Source of the DNA: Isoetes taiwanensis
Lineage: Eukaryota > Streptophyta > Lycopodiopsida > Isoetales > Isoetaceae
Direction: 5' to 3'
Assembly (NCBI GenBank): GCA_021234155.1
Contig: JAJEKV010000667.1
Coordinates: 57,997 to 121,996, forward strand
Length of the DNA stretch: 64,000 nt
This document shows positions 1-11,850 of this stretch, one piece after another. The notes beneath the pieces were generated by a model. It was not told the origin of the DNA, did no database searches, and saw only the letters and a program-made list of their open reading frames with translations. Position 1 is the first letter of the stretch, and the number at the start of each line of letters is the position of its first letter. Both the position numbers and the translations under genes were made by a program.

Positions 1-83
1 ACTCACCTTCATACCTTTCTCGAAAGTACAATGTAGATTACAAAAAATTGAGGTGTCGCGTGAGTCAAGGTCATATGTCGACT

Positions 84-210
84 TTCACCTTGAGTGGAGG
101 GACTCTATGTATCGAGGGCTAGCGCGTCTCAAAAATCTTTATTGCAATTGAAACTTATATAAGGGTCGTACGGGGAAAGGGGCATGGCATGGGCTTCACC
201 TTGAGTGGAG
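84..210 (+). repeat. short direct repeat TTCACCTTGAGTGGAG, two copies
   Basis: The 16-mer TTCACCTTGAGTGGAG occurs at 84-99 and again at 195-210, about 111 bp apart. It may be part of a subterminal or promoter repeat of the surrounding transposon. The rest of 1-760 holds no coding sequence that I recognise. Confidence 0.5.
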
Positions 211-241
211 AGGACTAGGTGTCCGGGCCCAATTCGGTCCA

Positions 242-266
242 TTTAGGGTTTAGGGTTTAGGGTTTA
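242..266 (+). repeat. interstitial plant telomere-type repeat
   Basis: Three TTTAGGG heptamers plus a partial fourth lie head to tail. The heptamer is the Arabidopsis-type plant telomere unit. With so few copies inside a transposon-rich region, this is an interstitial telo-box cluster, not a chromosome end. Confidence 0.75.
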
Positions 267-873
267 TACTACCATATTGTATCTATCCGCACCCGTTCAA
301 ACTATTGTGCAAAGATATATAGTACTTACCTTTTGTAATTGGCGGAGGGACAAAATAGTTTGCGATTGTAAAAAGATGTATAAAAGCGGCGACTTAGAAG
401 CGGTTGTTGAAGACCATCCGATAAGATTTGGTACATTTGAACAACCCACGGATCGATGCTCGTCATGGATATCCGGGTTGGTATACAATGATTATTTGTT
501 TTTTTATTTTTTTATTTTTTTTAAGAGTATCTCTCCCAGTTCAAGTATATATTCAAGATGTTTATGATATCTAAATATGTAGGTAGATGATGCCGATGTC
601 TCCTCCAAACTAGATGTGGATTTTGGTTTAATGTTGTCCATAGAGGCATATGAAACCAAAACAAGAAACCGATTCATCAATAATGTGGATGGGTGCCGCT
701 CAACGTTGAGTGTTCCCCGCAGGTGAAAGAACACGAAGGGCTACAATCATGAGAACATTGCATGTGTCGCACATTTCCCAAGAACGCTTGGCCTCCTTTG
801 CCCGAAAGTGAAATTCTCAAGAATTGCAAAGATTACTCCGACCCTTTGTTAGAGACCGCAAGACATTTGGCTT

Positions 874-1400
874 GTGGCGATGGGTTTTACCTATCCCTAT
901 GGATCAAGAATTTGTCTATTGGGGAAGAAGATACATCATTATGCGGAGCCGCGATTTGTCAGAAGCTGGATTCGGCCTTATATCCCAAGACGCCAGATAG
1001 AAGTGGAGCGAGGAACCCACATTCCATTAATGCCATATGCGTGTCCCGAATGCGATTGGAAAACTTGGCAAACTTTGACTAAATATGCTTGGCGTATGAG
1101 GATTTATGGAATGAATTCCAATGCTGCGTCGATAGCGGTGGGGGCATGTGATGAGGAGTTGAAGTTTATTGATGGTCGGCCAAGGGTTCATGGCAATATT
1201 GCAGGGTTTATCAACAGTTCTATTGACAACCGTGAGCGTGTGAATTTTTAGAGTGTCAAGGAGGGGAGGAAGATTTTTTTACAAGATATGTAAAAGGCAG
1301 ATTTATCATGGTGTGTGCTATTAAAAGCATAAACATTGGAGATAAGTTATTCATCAACTATCGCTATGATAGACCTCTCCCATTTGAGATGGAACAATAG
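874..1400 (+). pseudogene. SET-domain-like remnant (histone methyltransferase fold)
   Basis: One frame gives a segment ending in FIDGRPRVHGNIAGFINSS (near 1170-1217). After a one-base shift near 1255, a second frame gives FTRYVKGRFIMVCAIKS and then INIGDKLFINYRYD, to about 1380. The order of GNIAGFIN followed by an xAIxxIxxGxxLxxxY block is that of the C-terminal half of SET domains, where GN(x)ARFINHS and GEELxxNY form the methyl-donor and substrate site. The usual HSC motif is not kept, so activity is doubtful. An upstream reading frame at 762-1082 covers part of the same DNA and is probably a shadow. The TNP2 transposase lies 700 bp downstream on the same strand, so this may be a domain captured by the CACTA element. 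The family call is moderately sure; the capture is inference. Confidence 0.5.
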
Positions 1401-1486
1401 TATTGTTGTACTAAAAAAAAAAGGAATAAAGAGCATTTTTTTTTAAATATGTTTTTTGTCATTCGTGAGTCTATGCAGATGGTTGT

Positions 1487-1900
1487 ATGTATTTTATACT
1501 TATTACATTATTTGACATGATGTTTAATACATTACTCCTGTTTAATGAACTCATTCAGAGCGGTCTCCATCCCGATCCATTAGTTCTAAGTTACAGGCAA
1601 AGGGAAACCTATCGTCGTGAATTTCAAGCCAGCGCGCACCAATATGAAGATATTGCATACGATCAATATGAAGAGGATGAAACTATTGACGAACCCGAGA
1701 ACGAAGTCTTTCGCGGACGGAGCCGATGCTCGATATGTTGCACGCTCTTCAAGAATTACCTGATATTGATTTAGATGATGTCGAGGATGGTGGTGGAGAG
1801 GACATGGTAGAAGATGTGGGATACCCTTCGAGGATTGGTCGTACTGACGATGACCCTATTGTTATCGAAGCAGAAACGCAGCTTATTTCCTAGCGTCTCG
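1487..1900 (+). pseudogene. acidic linker-like reading frame, possibly the transposase N-terminal part
   Basis: A frame rich in Glu and Asp (for example YEEDETIDEPENE near 1670-1710) continues after a shift as ELPDIDLDDVEDGGG (near 1757-1800). Acidic, low-complexity stretches are common before the conserved core of CACTA TNP2 proteins, and the core begins 190 bp downstream. No domain is recognised. It may equally be the tail of the SET-like gene. Confidence 0.3.
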
Positions 1901-2087
1901 AACCTCTCGCTTATTCCTACAAGGCTCGCTAATTCTCAATCTCCAAACCAAGTTCAAGTGGAGTAATGCAAGTGTGTCTCGCTCTATTGAGGTGACATAC
2001 TTATCAAGTCTTTCTATCTTACCACCATCTCCATCTTTATCTTACCACTCTTAGATGCGGTTATTGCACGAGAAGATCCTTCCGAGA

Positions 2088-4905
2088 GAAGAACAATATG
2101 CCTACAACAGGATCTCAAGTTAAGAAAATGATTCAAGCGGCCGGCCTTGAAGTTTATAAAGTCATACATGCATGTCCAAATGATTGTATGATCTTCTACC
2201 CGCCGAGCATGAAAAGTCCACTCATTGTCTCATTATGTAATGAACCGAGATACGGTGAATGACCTAAAAGAAAAATGGTACCTCAAAAAGGTTATTCGAT
2301 ACTTTCCAATAATCCCAAGGTATATGCATCACCACTTCTCACAAATAGTTGTAGATTCACTTATTTTCAGTACTTATATATTTGCCTATAATTTATTCTA
2401 ATATATTATATAGGTTAAAGTTGATGTTCCGTTGCAAGACATTGGCTAGCCTAATGGACTTCACTACACATGCATCTAGTGATGATGTGATGCGAGTCCC
2501 GGCGGCAGTTCGCAGCTTGGAAGCATGTCGATGCGACATGGCGACTTTGGAAAAGAACCACGAACGTGCATTTGGGCCGCCACCATGGCGTAAAACCCAT
2601 ATGGTACACAATCGAATCGCATGGTCTACATGGCGGTGATGATAGTTAACTACAACATACCCCATGGTTGTTGATGAAGAGGCACATTATTATGACTTTA
2701 TTGATACCGGGAAGAAAAACCAAGTAATTTAGATGTGTACCTAAGAATAATTGTGGATGAGTTACGCCTTTGTGGAACACGGTATTCAGTCTATGATGCA
2801 CATAAAAATGGCGTTTTAATCTTAGAGGTATACTATCGGGACTATGCATAACTTTGGCTTTTGCCGAGTGTTCGGGTTTAAGAGGGCACTTCCCTTGCAT
2901 GATATGTGGGGAAAAGTTGCAAAGACTCTACCTAAGCATCCAAGAAAGTAGTATACGAGGGTTTTAGGAAGCATTTGCGGCTCACGCATCCCTTCAAAAA
3001 GCGGCGTGCACAATTGGGTTTAAGACTATACGAGAACCACCAAGCGGTAATTACCATGCGAGAATGGGGTGAGCGTTGGGATAAGAAGGAAGAGGGGAAA
3101 ATTCGGAAGGGGAAAAGGGGGGGCACCACGACTTGAGGAAGTCGTGAGTAACCAAGGAGGATGAGGAATTATACAAAGGGTGGCGAGGAAGCACGGACGA
3201 GGAAGTCTTTGGCCGCCAATATGAAAAGGAAGTCTGCTTTTTTTATAGACTACCATATTGGACCGACCTATTGATTCAACATCTTTTAGACCCGATGCAT
3301 ATCTTCATGAATGTGGAAACTCTTTATGGAAGCATGTATTTGGTCAAAAAGACACAACAAATGCCAGGATGGACCTTAAGGTAAGTAATACAAAGAAAGA
3401 GGCATGGATCCGAGGTGAAGGGCAACCACTTCCTCCGGCAAAATGGGTTATTGCTAGGGCTGACCATCGAGCTATTTATGATGATTTAAGGGCCCTTAGA
3501 ACACCAACTCGTTATATGCAATCATTCGGAACGCATTCACAAGTAAGTGGGGAGCCATTTGGTTTAAAGTCCCATGACTGGCATAAGTTCTTGCATGTAA
3601 GCAATTGGAGTCCACATATATGCACTACTATTAAATGTAACCCATACTTATATTTGGTGTTTGGATCATGCAGTTCTTCATGCCCCTGACCTTTAGGGGA
3701 GTTTTAGATAAGGGACCCTTGGAGGCAATAAGTGCCCTATCAAAGGTCATAAGGTTGTTACCCATGTTGATTTAGTGGTCCCCGTCTATTTTATTTGTGG
3801 CTAAGTTGTTTATTTATTTTTTTTGGACCTCATAGGTGGATGTGTAAAAAAACTATACCAAAAAGACGAAATTGAAGAGATGAAAGTGAAAATGGCGAGG
3901 CATGTTGCTTGTTGGAGAAGGAGTTTCCTACGAGCTTTCTTGACAGTCAAACCCATCTTTTGGTACATCTTATTGAGGAAGTGGAGCTCGCGGGAACTGT
4001 ACATGCGAGATGGATGTTTTTCTTGGAAAGGTTTATGAAGGTATTGAAGGATATGGTGCGTCAAAGAGCACGTCCTGAAGGTAGTATGGCAGAGGGATGG
4101 CTTGCGAAAGAGTCACTTTTCTATATGACTGAATATATTTCCATGACATCCGGATGCACCTCGCTTTTATGGAGTGATGAAGGGACGAGAAGATTGTGGG
4201 GGTAGTGGCGGAAGGGAATGGTATGCGTAAGTCATTTCACTACCGATATTATCAATAAGGTTAATCAATTTCTTCTTTACAACCGCACTAATGGCAAAAT
4301 GGATTGCTCGTTATGAGAACGCAATGGAAGAAATGGAAGAGAAGAGGCATGAATGGAGGCGACATAATAGACGAGCCCGCAGACTCGATGGATATGAACC
4401 CCTAAGGACAAGATGGAAAGACAATGGGTACTATAGGCTTTGACCGATGCATATTACAAGGGGAGTATATTACAGACTTACGGAATGGGCATATAATGAC
4501 AAGGTGTCATGAAAAGGTAGTTGCAACAAATTATGTTGATGTCTAAAATCGAGTATTTTCTTTTGATGTTATTGTATCTATTGACATTAATGGTGCTTTT
4601 GACGGTATATATCTTACTCCTCGATATGGTGGCATGGGACCCACTATCGTGTGAGTTCTCTTGACATACACGGGAAGACTCAGGATTTGGAGTCATGGCA
4701 TCATTCATGATGGAGTTTCAATCAAGTGTTGCCGATCGTAAAATTGGGGAAGCCACCGTGGTTGGCCTAGGAAGTTAAAGACTATAATAGAGGTGGATGT
4801 TGGTGGTAATTTTAAGACCTTCATATTCGATGTCCATTGGTTTGACCTTCAATTAAGGGGGCAGGGCCTACAAAAAAGTATGATAGAACAAGTGGCTTTT
4901 TCACG
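2088..4905 (+). pseudogene. CACTA (En/Spm) TNP2-type transposase, broken
   Basis: Conserved TNP2 blocks follow in the right order on the + strand. They are YKVIHACPNDCMIFY (near 2155-2200), VPQKVIRYFPIIPR (2278-2322), a DDVMRVPA block (2481-2505), NLDVYLRIIVDELRLCGT (near 2715-2780), LRGHFPCMICGE (2877-2912), ARMDLKVSNTKKEAW (near 3362-3408), PFGLKSHDWHKFLH (3557-3598), LEKEFPTSF (near 3912) with HLIEEVELAGTVHARWMFF (3967-4023), and RPEGSMAEGWLAKESLF (4072-4122). A C-terminal IFDVHWFDLQLRG block follows near 4826-4863. The protein would cut and join the element ends in the nucleus. Many shifts and stops break it. Introns may account for some gaps near 2330-2415 and 3600-3840. The family call is firm. 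Confidence 0.88.
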
Positions 4906-5479
4906 TCAACTCTAGCAAACCGTATCCCTGGTAGTGAGACGCTTGTCCTTCCGACAAACCGTGAGCGGTACACACATATACATATCCAACTTCAAAATTT
5001 AGACCATCAATATCAATCTCACGTCCGGCTTCTTTTGACCAGATTTTTTTTCTTTACCGATCGACAAGACCCAACATGGTGGTTTATCATACAAACTACA
5101 CCTCCAAGGTGTTGTGCTAGAGGAGTCAATAACGTCTAAAGAGCCCTCCGCGGATCAAGGCATTCAAACTCAGGGGAAAACAAGCATCAAGAGGTTGGAC
5201 CACCAGCTCTCATGCGGCATCTTACACCGAGCAATTCCACGAAATACTGTATGTACTTCGGGCATTTTAATACAAATGTTGGCAATCCTAACAATGACGA
5301 ATTCCTAGTTAGCACCTAGAGGAGACGATCATTAAATTTATATGTCTAATATTATGCACATCCTCGCAATCCTTCGCCGATAGGCTATGTCTATTGGTCT
5401 TCGTGGTGCAATAAAAAACCCATTCAATTCAATTCTTTTTCTTCCCCCCTTTGGTATACATTATACCCGGGAGGAAAGA
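4906..5479. other. no recognisable feature
   Basis: This follows the transposase remnant. It contains only short accidental reading frames, and I see no conserved motif. Confidence 0.4.
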
Positions 5480-5716
5480 ACGGTGGAACATGGGCTCAAA
5501 GAAGCCACATAGGCTCAAGCATTGCGCCCTAGACTAGAACATGCCACCCAGGCTCCAATAGAAGATCAAATATATGCCACATAAACTAGAGAAAAAATAC
5601 AACACATGACGTCCACAATGACATGTTGCCACCTAGGCTCACATTACACGTGGCTAAAATATGCCACATACATCAAACATGTCAACTAGGTTCAAACATG
5701 ACGTGTGTCTCAAACA
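5480..5716 (+). repeat. degenerate ~20-30 bp repeats, CACTA subterminal type
   Basis: Imperfect copies of a motif like ACATGCCACCTAGGCTCAA recur through this stretch (around 5500, 5545, 5575, 5625, 5660 and 5690). Clusters of short degenerate repeats are typical of the subterminal regions of CACTA elements, where the element's own DNA-binding protein docks. No TIR was found beside it. Confidence 0.5.
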
Positions 5717-5720
5717 TGCG

Positions 5721-8700
5721 GCCTGTCCTCCTCCCGATGTGGCAATTAGAAGTCGGGGGGGCGCTTTTTGCGTGTGGCAAGACATTCATAAATTCGTAAT
5801 TAATGCATTGTGCGAAAATAAATTCTGATTTTTTTGCCGGTGGATTCCTAATTCATCTCAAAGACACAGCCCAATTTTTTGGAATTTGAGGAGAAGGTCT
5901 AGGTCAAAGGGTTAGCATTAGAACGGTCGGGGTAGCCCGTTGCGGGGCAACCAAGCTGGCACCCTCCCCCAAGTCAAACGAGGCCAGGACCATGTAGGGA
6001 TCCCTCACAAGAGGGGAGAGTCCAGGACCCGGAGGCGGGGATCCAAAAGTTCGAGGCAGCCCCTTCTTCCCGCTCCCAGGGGGCCGCATGCTAATGACCA
6101 CCCTCCCAGAGCCCGGTTCCCCTATCCGACCGTTAGATCCTCCGTTCAGGGGCCCCTCTTCGGGAAGGCCCAAAAGATTCCAGATCGGTCCAGGAGAACT
6201 TGTCAAACCGCGGGACGTCCTGAGGTCGGCCTTGTAGAAACCGCAGTGTTTTGTCGTTCGGGCACTAGAGAGGCTCCGGAATGGCAAATCGACCCTGCCA
6301 AGTCGTCCGGAATGGCGAAATTACCCTAGAGCAAGTTACAAGGTCGGTTTTGCAAAAGAAAGAAACACTCACGCCCTCCACGACAGTATCCGGCATCCAC
6401 ATCCTAGGCCAATTAACTACGAGTGTGATGGACGTGAGCTACTTTGGCGCTTCTTGGAGGTCGGGTGGTCTTCTCCGACCCACTAAACTTGGTCCCTCGG
6501 GCAATGTCGATGTTACGAGTCCATTGGCGAGCCAAATCGCAGCCTCGGAGAGGGAGGTCGCTTCGTCCGTCCCCGGGGCCTTGGGGGAGAGGAAATGGGG
6601 CAAGTAGCAGGGGGGATTTTAGGGTCCCCCGCGGGCGGCCAACACCCTAACTCCACGTCAAGACAGTGCAAGGTCCCGCCGAATCGACAAGGAGAGGGCC
6701 TCAAACGTAAAACCCCAATGAGTTGCCAGTGTTCTAGAAGGGTTTGCGTTTTGGGGCCGAAGTTTTGGTCTTCGTCTGGTCACGGAACTTGGTCCCCAGG
6801 GCAATGTCGACGTTCTGAGTGCATTGGCAGATCCAAATCGCGGTTCCGGAGAGGGGAGGTCGCCTGTCCGTCCCCAGGGCCTTGGGGAGAGGAAATTCGG
6901 GGCAAGCAGGTTCCGGGGGGATTTTAAGGTCCCCGTTCTGGCTTCCCCTATCCGACCGTTGCTGATCCTCCGCTCGGGGACCCCTTCGGGAAGGCCCAAA
7001 AGATTCCAGATCGGTCCGGGATAACTTGTCAAACCGCGGGGCGCCCTGAGGTCGGCCTTGTAGAAACCGCAGTGTTTTGTCGTTCGGGCACCGGGGAGGC
7101 TCCGGAATGGCAAATCGACCCTGCCAAGTCGTCTGGAATGACGAAATTAGCCTAGGGAGCAAGTTACAAGGTCGGTTTTGCAAAAGAAACAAACACTCAC
7201 GCCCTCCACGACAAGAGATCCCAAGATCCACATCCTAGGCCAATTGACTACGAGTGTGATGGACGTGGAGCTACTTTGGCGCTTCTTGAGGTGGGGTGGT
7301 CTTCGGGCCACGGAACTTGGTCCCTGTGGCAATGTCGAGATTCTCGGAGTCCATTGGCGAGCCAAATCATGATTCCGGAGACGGAGGTCGCCTGGCCCGT
7401 CCCCGTGGCCTTGGGGAGAGGAAATTCGGGGCAAGCAGCTTTGAGGGGGATTTTAGGTCCCCGCCCGCATTAACACCCCACTCCACGTCAAGACACGCGA
7501 AGGTCCCTAGAACCGGCAAAGAGAAGGCGTCTCAAACGTAAACCTTGTGGGTTGCCGTGTTCTAGAAGGGTTTTGCGTTTTGGGGCCGAGTCTTGGTCTG
7601 TTCTGTGATTGGGACTTGGCCGAGAAGCCGCGGTCGAGAACGCGGAGCAAGGGGAACCGACGGGCGAGTTTGGGCCTGTCCTCCTCCCGATGTGGCAATT
7701 AGAAGTCGGCCCCCGACTTTTGCGGTGGCAAGACATTCATAAATTCGTAATTAATGCATTGTATGAAAATAAATTCTGATTTTTGCCATTTGGATTCTAA
7801 TTCATCTCCAAAGACACAACCCAATTTTCGGAATTTTCGAGAAGGTCTAGGTCAAAGGGTTAAGATTAGAACGGCCGGGGCAGCCGCTATGGGCAACCGA
7901 AATGGCACCCTTCCCAAGTCAAACGAGGCCGTGGACCTTGCGAGGGATCCTCACAAGAGGGGAGAGTCGTGACCCCGTGGAGGCGGATCCAAAAGTTCCC
8001 CGAGGCAGACCCTTCTCGCGCCGTCACGGGCCGCAAGTTAAGGACCACCCTCCGGAGCAGGGTCCCTATCCAACCGCTGGATCCTCATTCGTGGGCCCCT
8101 TCGGGAAGGCCCAAAAGATTCAGATCGGGTCCGGGAAAACTTGTCAAACCCAAGGCCCCGAGGTCGCCTTGTAGAAACCGCAGATGTTTTGTCGTTCGGC
8201 ACCGGGGAGGCTCTAATGGCAAATCGACCGCCAAGTCGTCCGAATGGGCTAAATTACCCTAGGGGAGCAAGTTACAAGGTCGGTTTTGTAAAAAGAGAGA
8301 AACACTCACGCCCCTCCACGACAAGATCTAGGCATCCACATCCTAGGCCAATTGACTACGAGTGTGATGGACGGAGCTACTTTGGTGCTTCTTGAGGTGG
8401 GGTGGTCTTCCGCCACGGAAACTTGGTCCCTGTGGCAATGTCGACGCTTCGAGTCCATTGGCGAGCCAAATCGCAGTTCAGGAGAGGGAGGTCGCCCGTC
8501 CGGCCCCCCGTGGCCTTGGGGAGAGGGTGGGGGCAAAGCGCAGCCGGGGATTTTAGGAATCAACATCCCCATTCCACGTTAAGACACGACGCAAGGTCCC
8601 GACCGGGTAGGCGAGGAGAGGGCCAAACGAAACCCCTGTGGGTTGCTAGGTTCTAGAAGGGTTTGCGCTTTGGGGCCGAGTCTTGGTCTTCTGCAGCTTG

Positions 8701-9961
8701 GGACTGGCCGAGAGTCGCGGGCCGAGAACGCTGAGCAAGGGGAACTGGACGGAACGGAGTTTGGGCCTGTCCTCCTCCCGATGTGACAATTAGAAGTTGG
8801 GGGCTTTTGCAGTGGCAAGACATTCATAAATCTGTAATTAATGCATTGTATGCTAAAATAAATGCGATTTTTTTGCGAATTTGGATTCCTAATTCATCTC
8901 CAAAGACACAGCCCAATTTTCGAATTTTTGGAGAAGATCTAGGTCAAAGGGTTAGCATTAGAACGGTTTCGGGCAGCCCGCTATGGGCAACCGAGCTGGC
9001 ACCCTTCCCCAAGTCAAACGAGGCCGGGACCTTGCGAGGGGATCCCTCACAAGAGGGGAGAGTCAGGACCCCGTGAGGCGGGATCCAAAAGTTCCCGAGG
9101 CAGCCCTTCTGGCGGCAGCTCCCAGGGGGCCATAGCTAATGACCACCTCCCGGGCGGTGCCTCTATCCAGGCCACCGCTGGATCCTCCGCTCAGGGCCCT
9201 TTTCGGGGAAGGCCCAAAAGATTTCAGATCGGTCCGGGAGAACTTGTCAAGCCATGGGCGCCCCGAGGTTGGCCTTGTAGAAACCGCGGTGTTTTGTCGT
9301 TCGGGCACCGGAAGGCTCCGGAATGGCAAATCGACCGCCAAGTCGTCCGAATGGCGAAATTACCCGGGAGCAAGTTACAAGGTCGGTTTGCAAAAGCAAG
9401 AAACACTCACGCCCCCACGATTTGATCCAGGCATCCACATCCCAGGCCAATTGACTACGAAAGTGTGATGGACGTGAGCTACTTTGGCGCTTTCTTGGAG
9501 GTCGGGTGGTCTTCCTCGCCATGGACTTGGTCCCTGTGGCAATGTCGACGTTCCGAGTCCATTGGGCCGAGCCAAATCTCTGCCTCGAGAGGGAGGTTGC
9601 GTCCGTCCCCGTGGCCTTGGGGGAGAGGAAATTCGGGGCAAGCAGCTTCGGGGGGAATTTTAGGGTCAACACCCCCACTCCACCTCAAGACACGGCGCAA
9701 GGTCCCAGCCGAATCTGGCAAGGAGAGGGCCTCCGAAACGTAAACCATGTGGGTTGCCAGGTTCTAGAAGGGTTTGCGTTTTGGGGGCCAAGTCTTGGTC
9801 TGTTGCAGTTGGGACCTGACCAAAAAGCTGCGGCCGAGAACGCGGAGCAAGGGGAACTGACGGAACGGAGTTTGGGCATGTCCTCCTCCCAATGTGGCAA
9901 TTAGAAGTGGGGCGCTTTTGCAGTGGCAAGACATTCATAAATTTGTAATTAATGCATTGTA
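5721..9961 (+). repeat. GC-rich tandem array, ~1.1-kb unit, four copies plus a stub
   Basis: The landmark gcctgtcctcctcccgatg recurs at 5721, 7674 and 8765, and in variant form at 9876. Each copy is followed by an ATTCATAAATT / AATTAATGCATTGT block. Spacings are 1953, 1091 and 1111 bp. The long first interval holds two units: at about 6775 the sequence jumps back to a segment beginning CACGGAACTTGGTCCC, and near 6940 it jumps again to CTATCCGACCGTT, so the second unit is a rearranged copy of about 0.9 kb. Copies differ by many small indels. GC-rich frames in it (127-165 codons on the minus strand) recur only because the DNA repeats, and I do not treat them as genes. The array ends abruptly after the ATTAATGCATTGT block. 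No known satellite is recognised. Confidence 0.85.
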
Positions 9962-10033
9962 CGATCGTTCTACTTGGGGTTGACCTTGGCTGGCTGGACA
10001 TTATACTTGGTCTAAGATTGCATTGAGAATATA

Positions 10034-10111
10034 AGCATCATAACTACTAGAATGAAGATAAATGATTCGTAGAAAAAAGCATCATAACTACTAGAATGAA
10101 GATAAATGATT
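10034..10111 (+). repeat. 34-bp direct duplication
   Basis: A 34-bp sequence starting agcatcataactactagaat is present at 10034-10067 and 10078-10111. It lies between the tandem array and the next coding remnant. Confidence 0.8.
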
Positions 10112-10172
10112 ACGTAAAAGCAAAAGACTAACAAGGGGTGTTGGGGGGGGGGGAGGGCACTTATGAGCCCCC

Positions 10173-11280
10173 ATGCCGAGGCATATGTGGGACGATGGGC
10201 TAATTCGCATGGCGCAAAGGTCCGACGCCAAAGATCACAAGATGGCCGTGAGTGCCCTCAAAGATGAAACGGTGAAGGAGTTAGATAGTCTTATCCATGG
10301 TGGGAGCTCTATTGGTGCAGGGGCTAGATTATCATTACATGCTCATGATAAATGTGTTGCATTTATTGATAGCATTCCTGTGGATGCTGTAAACATTGTA
10401 AAGTGCATTGGTAGTAAACAAGACTGCCAGATATACCAAATCCAGATCTTGGGAACCCTGTACTTTAATCAAGATGACTATTATAATCGGGCATTGTGTG
10501 GAGAGGCCAAGATAGAGCCGCGATCATGGTTGTTATCGACAAGTATATCCGTTTCAAGAGCCCAAGTCTAGCATTGGCCACACCCCTTGGACTTGCCCCT
10601 GAGGTCTTTTGTGGAGATGAGCCACAGGGGCCAATGGTAGTCTTGCCATTCATGAATGGAGGAACCTTTGCAGAATTACTTGACCATCTTCCGAGCCAAT
10701 TCTCTTCTTATAGGAGATGGTCAAATGCAATGCATAGTGCTCCAAGAAGGGCTGATATGAAGATAAGTGAGTGGAAAGCCAAAATGAGACTCGTGTATGG
10801 GCACGTCGAGTAAATAGCTCTCGTTCTTGCGTATGAGTCTATGCCATCCACGCCTCCAGTTGGACACACACAAAGCTCAATTGCAAAAAGGGTCAAACTC
10901 CATATGTGTGGGTGGCTATTGGTGATTGGAACATGGCCCCTCTTTTTTTTTTTGCAAGGAGCGAATGCCCAAGTTGAAGAGCCGTTATACACTACAAGAT
11001 GGAACGAGAGAAGAGAGTTTTTACATCATCATCGATGACCAAGCATCATGGGGCATGAGATATCTCGACATATATTCCCCGGGCTACATTTACTAGATGC
11101 TCCTTGATTTTGTCCGTGCAATGCGCTTATGGGGTTGTGTGTTGAGATAAACCCAACCGACCGATACTCTAGCACATTGGACATCATCCAACATATGAAG
11201 GTCCAAATGATGATGGATAGAGAGTTTTGTGGTGCACATGGATCGCCCATCTATTGTTCGCGTCATCGATGTGTTCAAAA
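10173..11280 (+). pseudogene. possible protein-kinase-like gene fragment
   Basis: A 132-codon frame at 10173-10571 is followed by an overlapping frame at 10496-10813 containing GPMVVLPFMNGGTFAELLD (near 10627-10683). That block resembles the hinge and start of helix D of plant kinases (hydrophobic strand, then a Gly-rich turn, then xLLD). Further downstream, EINPTDRYSSTLDI (near 11142-11185) resembles the late kinase subdomain with its conserved Arg. I do not see a catalytic HRD or DFG motif, and there are several breaks, so this is at best a decayed fragment. It sits between the tandem array and a repeat cluster. Some other protein is quite possible. Confidence 0.35.
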
Positions 11281-11539
11281 CAGCAGGGCTTTCTTCTGAT
11301 ATAGTTGTGAGAGAGAGAGAGACGACATATGAAGTGTGGTGATCCACTTGAGATGGCTAAGCTACTGTTAAATGCTTGCAAGAAGTGATTAATATAATTT
11401 TGTCTTCCTATTTGAGGCTTGTTGCAACAAATAAATGTTTTTTATTCAAAATTACTAATGGAAAAGTAATTTATTAATGAAAAAAATTATTATTAATGGT
11501 AAATAAATTATTAATCATAACTTGTAGATAAAGTGTCGC

Positions 11540-11850
11540 TACAGACGTCAAACCCTAGGTTTTGTGTGATACATCATCAAACCCTAGATTACAAATGCCA
11601 TGTGGCACAATCTAGGGTTTGATGATGTGGCACACGCAAGCTAGGGTTTGATGACATGGCACTTACTATGATGTGGCAATACGAAGTCGCCACGTGATAC
11701 AACCTAGGGTTTGATGATGTGCCACACACAATGTAGGGTTTCATGACGTGGCACTAAAAATGCCACGTGGGATAATTTAGGGTTCGGTGTATGACATGAT
11801 ACATGGCCTGATAATATGGCAACCTAGAGTTCGATATGCACCCCATACAT
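11540..11850 (+). repeat. CTAGGGTTTGATGATGTGGCAC-type repeat cluster
   Basis: Units like CTAGGGTTTGATGATGTGGCAC occur about six times in both orientations. The first two are inverted (ATCATCAAACCCTAG) and the later ones direct. They are mixed with CCACGTGG/GCCACGTG G-box-like palindromes. This is the pattern of CACTA subterminal repeats, or of a small foldback region. Confidence 0.6.

Noticed and set aside
242-266. A chromosome end
   Set aside because: Only three complete heptamers, flanked on both sides by transposon sequence.
6658-7231. Minus-strand open frames of 151 and 165 codons in the tandem array
   Set aside because: Similar frames recur in each array unit because the DNA repeats. 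They shift frame between copies and show no protein motif.
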